Shown: piece after piece, positions 52,960 through 60,672 of the stretch
How positions within the stretch are numbered: position 1 is the first letter of the stretch
Layout of the letters: every line of letters begins with the position of its first letter
DNA from: Septoria linicola
Taxonomy: Eukaryota; Ascomycota; Dothideomycetes; Mycosphaerellales; Mycosphaerellaceae
Length of the DNA: 64,000 bases
Direction of reading: 5' to 3'
NCBI GenBank assembly: GCA_024114885.1
Contig: CP099418.1
Location: 4,898,001 to 4,962,000 of the forward strand
Made by a program: the position numbers and the translations under genes
The notes under the pieces: generated by a model
The model's database searches: none
What the model was told of the DNA's origin: nothing
Seen by the model: the letters and a program-made list of their open reading frames with translations, nothing else

Positions 52960-55900
52960 ATGTCTGTTCCTCTAGGGGTCTTCGCCTTCCCAGCGGCCGC
53001 TGAGGAACGCCCTCATCAGAGCAGGCCAAAGTCGAGCAAGCAGAATACAGGCCGCCCTTCAATTTCAGACTCGCGACCTACTACTGGCCGATCTTTGGAT
53101 AACAGCAGATCAGGAAGGAAGCCAAAGCCTGAGAAGCAACAGTACACGCAACTATCTTCTAGGTCTTGGATAACTGCATTCACGCGCGATCGAAAGCCAT
53201 CCTTGCCCGCTTCAGACACACAGTCTCTCGTTCCTCGTGCTACCTCTATATCAACTGCGAGCTCTGGGTCCTCGCCGCACGATTCCTTCGATCTCTCCAT
53301 ACCGCCGCTGCCATTTAAGCCAAAGTCACCTTCTCGGCCCAAGCACGTCCCTATCGTGATTCCAAGCGAGTACTCCTACGTTCCCTCGGATTCAGAACCA
53401 AGCTCAGGATCTTTCACATATTCTACCCCAAGTAGCGCTTCACCGGCTTCGTTGAACGCACCCACCTTACCGCCTTACGAGGCCTGCCCCACTAGTGCCC
53501 GCTCAGCACCGAGGCATGTGCCGATAGAGATCTCATATCGTCCTGACTGGGCCCCGCCAGTGACTTTAGAGCGCAAGTCTTCGCTCCCAAGAGAGCCATC
53601 ATTTGACGTGCCTTCACTGGAACTGGAACCTATCTCACCGTTCGTCATGTCTTCTGCGACGCCCGAGTCCAGTCGAGCGAACACAATGGACTCAACTGCA
53701 TCGAGGCCGACCTCAGGCCAATTATACCCTGGCAGCTTGAATGGCTCGCGCTCCAACATCAGCGCACACAGCAGTCAAGTAAGCTTGGTAGGAATGCGAT
53801 CCGAGTACGAGTCGGCTTCAGAGGCAGAGTCCGCCCCAGGCGACGATGGACCTGGTCAGCACACACCATCGCAGTCTGTGAGCTCAGCCAACCCTCAAAC
53901 AACGCCGTCCTCAGCAAATCCTGCAGGACTTTCTGGTTTGGTCTGCAACGTTCATCGCACCACAGGCCGCGAACCACATCCACTTGTCGGTGCGACTACA
54001 ACCGTGCTCGGAGACAAGCTATACGTCTTCGGCGGCAGGCGACTGTCACGAACGAAGCCACAGTTGACCGCAAACTTGTATGAGCTTGATCTTATCCGCC
54101 GGCACTGGACCAAGCTAGAAACTTCAGGCGACGTTCCGCCGCCTCGATACTTTCACAGCGTATGCGCATTGGGTGACACCAAGTTGGTGTGCTACGGCGG
54201 CATGTCACCCGCACCTCCGCCTGAAGCAGCTGCTGAAGCACAATCCGAAGTCATTGTTATGTCTGACATCCACATCTATGATGTGCCAGGTCAGAAGTGG
54301 ACCAAAATCAACACACCAGACGCCCCACAAGGCCGCTACGCACACTGTGCCTCAATACTTCCCTCGTCAGCTGTATTCTCGTCGAAAGATGCACCGATGT
54401 CTGCTATACACCACAATCCAGAAGGTGAAAATCCGAACGAAGGATCCCTCGGGGTCGATCTGGACGGCACAGGTGGCGCAGAGATGATTGTTGTTGGGGG
54501 TCAGGATAGTGCCAACCACTACATCGAGCAAGTGAGCGTGTTCAACCTGCGGAGTCTGAAGTGGACGGGCACAACAGGAATGGGTCGCAGTTGCGGCGCC
54601 TACCGAAGCGTTGTCACACCACTGACCACGATGAGCGCTACACAAATTGGCGCTGGCCCACATGCTCACAGTGAGCTGGAAGAAGATGATGAGGAGCCAA
54701 CCTCAATCGGGTCCGGATCGCCCATGCTGATCTACTCCAACTACAATTTTCTGGATGTAAAGCTGGAACTGCAGGTACGACTTACGGATGGCACTCTCAC
54801 TGAAAAGCCTATGCAGACCGCTGTATCACCACCTGGTCTCCGCTTTCCCAATGGCGGTGTCATTGACAACCATTTTGTTGTGTCTGGCACGTTCCTCACA
54901 TCGTCCAAGCAGGAGTACGCGCTTTGGGCTCTGGACTTGCGCACTCTTACGTGGAGTCGCATCGACGTTGGTGGCAGCATCTTTGGTCAAGGCAGCTGGA
55001 ATCGCGGTGTGCTGTGGAGCCGGCGCAATGCGTTCGTGATCTTGGGTAACCGCAAGCGAAGTCTAGTCGACGACTACAACAATCGTCGCATCAACTTTTC
55101 GAACATTTGTGTCGTGGAACTCGAGGCTTTCGGGCTATATGAAAATCCTTGCGCGGCCGAGCCAACCTCCGCTTTTGCGTCCGCAAGCGCAATTCCAAGC
55201 GCGTTGCCTCAACAGATTCCACAGTCGAAGGATGATGCCGCCTTTGGACGGCTGCTATCATCTGCTGCTGAAGATATCGGCGCACTTGCACTAAATGTGC
55301 GAGAGCTTGCGGACATGGACTTTCTGGCCATCGATGGCACGAGAGTGCCTGTAAACTCGCGGTTGATCTCGAGACGATGGGGCCCTCACTTCATCACCTT
55401 GCTACGAGAATCACTGATGTCGGCCGAAAATGGCGCAGATACAGCTACCCTTCGGCCCAATGCCGCAGGACATCCCTCGCGTAACTCGAGTATCACGATC
55501 ACCCCTTCCGTGACATCGACCATCTCTGGGGCCACGACCCTCACGAACAACAGTGCAATGGACACTAGCCTTCCAGACACACGCACAGCGCCCCCTGCGA
55601 CTCGACCGCGGCTGCTGTACCTTCCTCATACAGCACCCACGCTGCACGCACTGTTACACTACCTTTACACCTCCACACTCCCCTCGCCACCACATCCACT
55701 TGCAACGCCTCAAATCTTCTGTTCATTGCTACAACTCGCGCGACCGTACAAGATTGATGGCCTGCAAGAGGCCACAATCGAGCGGTTACACCAACATCTA
55801 GACGGACGGAATGCAGCAGCCATCTTCAATGCTGCAGCGATGGGAGCAGGAGGTGGTGACAGCATTCACTTCACAGCGAACACGCGCTCGATACCGCAGA

Positions 55901-56298
55901 GCGATATTCCGGTGCGGACAGCCAGTCTTGCAGGTCTCGAGGGCTTACTTAACGGAAATCAGAACGCGAATCCACGTTCACTGTCTAGCCTTCGCATCGA
56001 CACCGACATGGCTAACGGCCGTGGTGCGCGTAACACGCTGCGACCAGGCCCACGTGCAGCTGAAGACACGGACGATGAACCAATGAGTGCCGCTTCGACA
56101 ACGAGCATGAGCGAGAGCGAGCTATCGAGTCGCAACGGCAGGGACGTCCAAGATGTGTGGAATGGAGCGCTGAGCTCTGTTGTTGGCCTGCAGAAGCGAG
56201 GTCTCAGAGGTCTTATGGAGGGTCGCCGCATGAGAGAAAAGGGTCGAGATGGATTCACTGAGGGCGGACGTGTCGGCTTAGGCATAGCAGCAAACTAG
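52960..56298 (+). CDS. Kelch-repeat / BTB regulator, Mds3-Pmd1-Ral2 type
   Basis: A 1112-residue single-exon protein. An N-terminal ~320 residues of Ser/Pro-rich disordered sequence precede Kelch repeats (about 327-600; for example VLGDKLYVFGGRRLSRTKP, PPRYFHSVCALGDTKLVCYG, EMIVVGGQDSANHYIEQVSV). A split BTB domain follows at about 780-950, interrupted by a Ser/Thr-rich insert, with the recognisable end LHALLHYLYTSTLP ... LLQLARPYKIDGLQEATIERL. Relatives are yeast Mds3/Pmd1, which act in TOR- and pH-linked control of development, and fission-yeast Ral2, which acts upstream of Ras. The tail is polar with an Arg-rich end. Intact. Confidence 0.9.
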   Translation: MSVPLGVFAFPAAAEERPHQSRPKSSKQNTGRPSISDSRPTTGRSLDNSRSGRKPKPEKQQYTQLSSRSWITAFTRDRKPSLPASDTQSLVPRATSISTASSGSSPHDSFDLSIPPLPFKPKSPSRPKHVPIVIPSEYSYVPSDSEPSSGSFTYSTPSSASPASLNAPTLPPYEACPTSARSAPRHVPIEISYRPDWAPPVTLERKSSLPREPSFDVPSLELEPISPFVMSSATPESSRANTMDSTASRPTSGQLYPGSLNGSRSNISAHSSQVSLVGMRSEYESASEAESAPGDDGPGQHTPSQSVSSANPQTTPSSANPAGLSGLVCNVHRTTGREPHPLVGATTTVLGDKLYVFGGRRLSRTKPQLTANLYELDLIRRHWTKLETSGDVPPPRYFHSVCALGDTKLVCYGGMSPAPPPEAAAEAQSEVIVMSDIHIYDVPGQKWTKINTPDAPQGRYAHCASILPSSAVFSSKDAPMSAIHHNPEGENPNEGSLGVDLDGTGGAEMIVVGGQDSANHYIEQVSVFNLRSLKWTGTTGMGRSCGAYRSVVTPLTTMSATQIGAGPHAHSELEEDDEEPTSIGSGSPMLIYSNYNFLDVKLELQVRLTDGTLTEKPMQTAVSPPGLRFPNGGVIDNHFVVSGTFLTSSKQEYALWALDLRTLTWSRIDVGGSIFGQGSWNRGVLWSRRNAFVILGNRKRSLVDDYNNRRINFSNICVVELEAFGLYENPCAAEPTSAFASASAIPSALPQQIPQSKDDAAFGRLLSSAAEDIGALALNVRELADMDFLAIDGTRVPVNSRLISRRWGPHFITLLRESLMSAENGADTATLRPNAAGHPSRNSSITITPSVTSTISGATTLTNNSAMDTSLPDTRTAPPATRPRLLYLPHTAPTLHALLHYLYTSTLPSPPHPLATPQIFCSLLQLARPYKIDGLQEATIERLHQHLDGRNAAAIFNAAAMGAGGGDSIHFTANTRSIPQSDIPVRTASLAGLEGLLNGNQNANPRSLSSLRIDTDMANGRGARNTLRPGPRAAEDTDDEPMSAASTTSMSESELSSRNGRDVQDVWNGALSSVVGLQKRGLRGLMEGRRMREKGRDGFTEGGRVGLGIAAN

Positions 56299-56701
56299 AG
56301 ATAGATGAAAGGGCATGGATGCGAGAAGGAGAGTGTTCGTCAAAGGAGCATTGCGGGTTGCTATTGCTGCCACAAAAGATACCAATTGATCTCCGGGAGA
56401 TCGCGCGAAGGCTACTGCAGCCTGGATTCGCTTTTCGTTTTCGGTGTTTCTGAAGCGCGAGATATCCCAAATAGCTTTTGAAAGTATCAAGTACTTCTCG
56501 TCATTTCCGACCCTCACATCTTCGCATGTCGCCAACGACAATTGTTATGTTGATCTGGCACGCGTGCATTTCTCGGCAGTTTTCACGTGACCTGTTCACT
56601 TTTCCGAAAGGAGAAAGAGCTTCTTGACACTTTTTCCCCCTCTACTGCAACCACGACAACACTTCATCCACATCACTTTCCCATCAACACCACCGCTCAC
56701 C
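56299..56701. promoter_or_regulatory. Upstream region of the BBP/SF1 gene
   Basis: About 0.4 kb containing the Kelch/BTB gene 3' flank and a leader with a CT-rich stretch (TTTTTCCCCCTCTACTGC near 56631). No gene seen. Confidence 0.4.
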
Positions 56702-58503
56702 ATGTCGTGGAGATCCGGCCTCGGCCAGACTGGCGCTAATACCATTCCTCTGGGCCCGCGTCGACGCTTTGGCGATGAGGACGGCCCTGAGGATGCAGCA
56801 GAGCCGCCGCGCGACATGAAGCGTGGCCGCAGCCCTGAAGCGCGCAAGCCAGTTGAGCTGAACCCAGACGGCACTAAGAAGCGCCGCAAGAGAAATCGAT
56901 GGGGTGATGCAGCGGACAACAAGGCCGCCGGTCTGATGAATCTGCCCACCGCAATTACTGCGGCCATGACAGCAGAACAGCTCGATGCCTACGTGACACA
57001 TCTGCGTATCGAGGAGATCAGCCAGAAGCTGCGCATCAACGATGTCGTGCCAGCCGATGGCGATAGGTACGCAGTGGCCAGTAGTATGCAACAAGGACAG
57101 CACACTAACCTTTCCTGCAGATCTCCCTCGCCTCCACCGCAGTATGACAACTTCGGTCGACGTGTGAACACGCGCGAGTACCGCTACCGCAAGAGACTCG
57201 AAGACGAGCGCCACAAGCTCATCGAAAAGGCGATGAAAATCATCCCTAGCTACCACCCACCATCAGACTACAGGAGACCCACCAAGACTCAAGAGAAAGT
57301 CTACGTGCCAGTCAACGATTATCCGGAGATTAACTTCAGTATGCTTTCTAACCCACTAAAACTCATCATGCAACGACATCAAGTCAATGCTCTGCACTGT
57401 CTTTTGTTTACGGCGATCAAAAGCCGTACTAACCCTCCCTTGCTAACTCACTGCACACACTACACACGATAACAATAACTAACACTAGCTTTTCTCTACT
57501 AACAGTCGGCCTTCTCATTGGCCCCCGTGGTAACACGCTCAAGAAGATGGAAACACAATCTGGCGCCAAAATCGCCATTCGTGGAAAAGGTTCGGTCAAG
57601 GAAGGAAAAGGAAAATCCGATGCTGCCCACGCTAGCAATCAGGACGAAGATTTGCACTGCTTGATCATGGCAGACACTGAAGAGAAGGTCAACAAGGCGA
57701 AAGAGCTGATCCATAATGTCATCGAGACGGCTGCTTCCATTCCAGAAGGCCAAAATGAGCTGAAGCGTAATCAACTGCGTGAGCTCGCTGCGCTCAACGG
57801 TACCCTTCGTGACGACGAAAACCAGGCCTGCCAGAATTGCGGCGAGATTGGACACCGAAAGTACGACTGCCCACAACAGCGCAACTTCACTGCAAACATC
57901 ATCTGTCGCGTGTGTGGCAATGCTGGCCACATGGCTCGCGATTGCCCAGATCGCCAGCGCGGCAACTTCGGTCGCGACCTCCCACCACGCGCTCCACAGA
58001 ACGCCATCGAAGGAGACTACGAGAGGCTCATGAACGAGATCGGTGGTGGAGGTGCGCCTGCAGCGGACACTTCTGTGCCTCAGCGACAGATCGGCTACGA
58101 GGCTGGTGCTGCCGATGCCAACGGTGGCGCACGACCAGCAGCCCCATGGGCACGTGGACCAACAGGTGCTGCAGCCCCTTGGCAGCAATCTCGTCAAGGC
58201 GGAGGCGGACCTGCACCATGGGAGAATGGCGGTGGCTACGACGGTGGATATGGAGGACCAACTGGCGGTCCTGCCCCATGGGCTCGAGGCGGAGGCGGCG
58301 GTGGCGGTGCTGCTCCATGGCAACAGCAACAGCAACAGCAACAGCAGCAGCAGCAAGCACCATGGCAGCGGCAGCAACAGGCTCCATGGCAACAGCAATC
58401 TGGCGGTTATGATGCCATTCCACCACCCCCTCCTCCAGCTGATCTCATCCCTCCTCCACCTAGCGACGGGATTCCACCACCTCCCCCACCTCCACCGGCT
58501 TAA
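56702..58503 (+). CDS. MSL5: Branchpoint-binding protein BBP/SF1 (Msl5)
   Basis: Splicing factor that recognises the intron branchpoint (CTAAC) in the early spliceosome with U2AF. Exons 56702-57066, 57121-57338 and 57506-58503, introns 54 and 167 nt; 526 residues. Parts in order: an N-terminal basic segment with KKRRKRNRWG and the SPSPPPQYD phosphorylation site, the helix pair before the KH fold, the KH/QUA2 domain (VPVNDYPEINFIGLLIGPRG across the second junction, then TLKKMETQSGAKIAIRGKGS), and two zinc knuckles (CQNCGEIGHRKYDC and CRVCGNAGHMARDC, about 305-345). A Gly/Pro tail has repeated APWxx units, a Gln tract and a poly-Pro end. The second intron is long and has five CTAAC copies. Confidence 0.96.
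57339..57505 (+). other. Long intron of the BBP/SF1 gene with five CTAAC branchpoint motifs
   Basis: 167 nt, about three times the usual intron length here. CTAAC occurs at 57348, 57429, 57443, 57479 and 57499. The copy at 57479 has normal branchpoint spacing to the acceptor; the last overlaps the acceptor itself. The host gene encodes the protein that binds this motif. Confidence 0.7.
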
Positions 58504-58740
58504 TATTGTATACAGCAAGACCCGCATACACTTGGAGACATCTGCACGGGCGCACAATTACACAAAGCATGGCGTCTGCGGCTAGGACAGACAAATATGT
58601 GCTTCCTCGGCATGACGCACATTATGTAGTCTAGAATAATCGAGCACTTATCTGAAAGCGTTCTTCGAGAAAGCCCCTCCATAGTTCAGATCACTTGTCA
58701 CTCACATCTTACCTCTTTACAAACGTGTGTTCGATACTAA

Positions 58741-59256
58741 GTGAAGATTCGCAGTGTCCAAGGAAATGCTAGTCCATCGACCTACCTTGGCGACTTGGAT
58801 CTCTCGAGGGAATGTTGCGTCGATGAATGGCGGCAGCACAGAATAGCACTATACGGCACGCTGCAAGCTATAGACCGGCTCGTTTGCGCGCAGCTACAAG
58901 GGCCACTCAATCTCAGGTTCTATCGCCCCTTCGATCAGCAGTCGTGCCTGCAAGCTCTAGCCAACGTTATCACGGAGCTGCACGCGGAGGAGGCACAGTA
59001 CAAAGCTGTTCTGCGGCGACTGGAGGTTGTACGTCGCTCCTCAGGCGTCGTCAATCCTTCCTGGGATGCGCGGAACAGGATTACTTTGCAGCCTTTGGTG
59101 GTCGTGCAAGACCAAAGCCGTGAAGACGTGTATGCGGAGATCTATGGGGTCGTAAGCGAGTTGTACATTTTGCGAGCGCATCGCCGCTATTTGCAAGAGG
59201 AGATTGATACGACGGAGCAGAAGATCGAGGTCACTGAAGGCATTTACAGGCCTTAA
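58741..59256 (+). CDS. Unassigned helical ORF, start unresolved
   Basis: An open frame of 171 codons with protein-like, mostly helical character (CLQALANVITELHAEEAQYK, VYAEIYGVVSELYILRAHRR), ending EGIYRP. It has no in-frame ATG: it opens at GTG directly after a TAA. A 5' exon is therefore needed, possibly spliced through the CGCAG acceptor near 58753 from an ATG such as that at 58569, but no join I tried gave a convincing frame. Could be a partial or dying gene, or a chance frame. No family recognised. Confidence 0.35.
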   Translation: MKIRSVQGNASPSTYLGDLDLSRECCVDEWRQHRIALYGTLQAIDRLVCAQLQGPLNLRFYRPFDQQSCLQALANVITELHAEEAQYKAVLRRLEVVRRSSGVVNPSWDARNRITLQPLVVVQDQSREDVYAEIYGVVSELYILRAHRRYLQEEIDTTEQKIEVTEGIYRP

Positions 59257-59756
59257 GTTATGGATGATTGTGGTGTGAAAGTGGGGTCGCAGTCAAGCAG
59301 AGTTTGTATTGAGTATGGGGAGCACCAACGGCAGTCAGATACACGGCACATGGGACTGTGGCAGTAGCATGAAGCATCACGATACATTGGAATTGACTAT
59401 CTTTCCTATCAGGCCAAACCCGCCTCGGCCACACGCCATGTTTCGGGAATCAAGGCCGCTTCGTCCACCCAAAGCTCTGACTGATGCCCGGCGAGTCGAC
59501 GTTGTAGAATGTTGCAGGTGTCTGGTCGTAGTAGATGACACAAAGCCAATCTTGCGATGCCGTCCTGAGCTACAGGTTGATGGCGAAGTAGCCGCCAGTG
59601 CCAAGTGGGGTAAAGGAAGAGCCAGCATAGCTTGTGCATAGATCTGCTGCCTCGCAGACGCTCTGTTGTATATGAATCAGTTGCTGATGGCTGGGAGCGT
59701 GACAGAAGATAGATATATCGTAATAGGTAGTCGACTAAGAATAGAGGATACGTTTC
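59257..59756. other. Intergenic region, about 0.5 kb
   Basis: Between the unassigned ORF and the RIP-like minisatellite. Short overlapping frames only. Confidence 0.45.
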
Positions 59757-59955
59757 TTACCTTTTAGCGATTTTATAGACTTTAGCGACTTTATAGACTT
59801 TATAGACTTCGTAGACTTCGACGACTTTTATAACTACGACTATAACTTCTATAGCGACAACGACTTTTACGACGATAACTTCTTTTTCTATAGCGAGAAC
59901 TTCGACTATAACTTTTATAATAACGACTTTCTTACTAGGCGCTATAGCTAATACC
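59757..59955. repeat. TA-rich degenerate 9-bp minisatellite with RIP-like composition
   Basis: Degenerate tandem units based on TTTATAGAC (clearest at 59766-59820), drifting to TTCGACGAC and TATAACTTC variants. TpG is absent and CpA almost absent across about 190 bp, as in RIP-mutated DNA. On the minus strand it is open and would read as a Val/Lys/Tyr/Glu tripeptide repeat behind a hydrophobic leader, but there is no ATG (the frame opens at GTG at 60017). Confidence 0.65.
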
Positions 59956-60059
59956 GACGATAAGAGCAAGAAGAATGAAATTGTACTTAGGCTAACAACT
60001 CGTCGAAGGCCAGCCACCGACTCACAGAATCAGACTCGCAGAATAAAACTATAGTAGAA

Positions 60060-60180
60060 CACAAGATCACTCACTCTACAAGATAACCAACCACATCACG
60101 AGACAAGACCATACCACGAAACAAGACCATCCCACAAGACAAGATCACTTCACAAAACACGACCACTTCAAAAAGCAAAC
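60060..60180 (+). repeat. ACAAGAYCA-type direct repeats in the leader of the small secreted protein gene
   Basis: At least five variants of ACAAGA(C/T)CA occur in an A/C-rich, G/T-poor stretch that ends about 30 bp before the next start codon. Probably 5' leader or promoter; meaning unknown. Confidence 0.5.
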
Positions 60181-60212
60181 TCACCCCAACCTGAACTGAC
60201 TCTGGATATCCA

Positions 60213-60461
60213 ATGCAGATCATGAAATCTCCACTCCTTCTCCTCGTTGGCCTCTCCAGCATGCCAGCACTCGCCCTTCCAATAAGCACGTCTTCCTCCC
60301 TCAATACCCGCCAATCTTCCACCTGTCCAGGCGGCCAAGGCCGAGCTTACTGCCGCAACACAGTAGCATGGCAAGTCTGCCGTGGCCCGGGCGTGGGAAC
60401 AGGTGATCCGAATTGCATCAGACAGTTTCAGGCGAGGTGTGATGCGGAGTGTCCGACGTAG
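60213..60461 (+). CDS. Small secreted six-cysteine protein (effector-like)
   Basis: 82 residues from the ATG at 60213 (a second ATG three codons on, MKSPLLLL, could also serve). A clear signal peptide ends near MPALA. The mature part begins LPISTSSSLNTRQSS and has six cysteines (STCPGG, AYCRN, QVCRG, PNCIR, ARCDA, AECPT), enough for three disulfides. Size, secretion and Cys content fit the class of fungal small secreted proteins that includes effectors and antimicrobial peptides; no specific family recognised and no function claimed. It lies between a RIP-like repeat and a conserved glycosidase gene, convergent with the latter. The unspliced frame is complete and intact. Confidence 0.75.
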   Translation: MQIMKSPLLLLVGLSSMPALALPISTSSSLNTRQSSTCPGGQGRAYCRNTVAWQVCRGPGVGTGDPNCIRQFQARCDAECPT

Positions 60462-60672
60462 ATCAGACGTGGGAATTGATGTAGGGAACTTGTTGTGTTG
60501 AGGAGAGAGATTCGACATCGTGGAGGATGAGGTGGGACTGACGAGAGTGATGCTGAGAAGGAACGTGATGACCAGGATGACTAGCTTAGGAGAGCGGGAG
60601 ATGGCAGATGTTGAGGCCGGTAACAAGTTACCATTAGCCAGACTTTTGCGTACCTGGATAGGCTTACAGGCT

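Noticed and set aside
59757..60017. Minus-strand ORF with hydrophobic leader and Val/Lys/Tyr repeat as a secreted repeat protein
   Set aside because: It opens at GTG with no ATG, and the repeat tract has RIP-like composition; kept only as a repeat.
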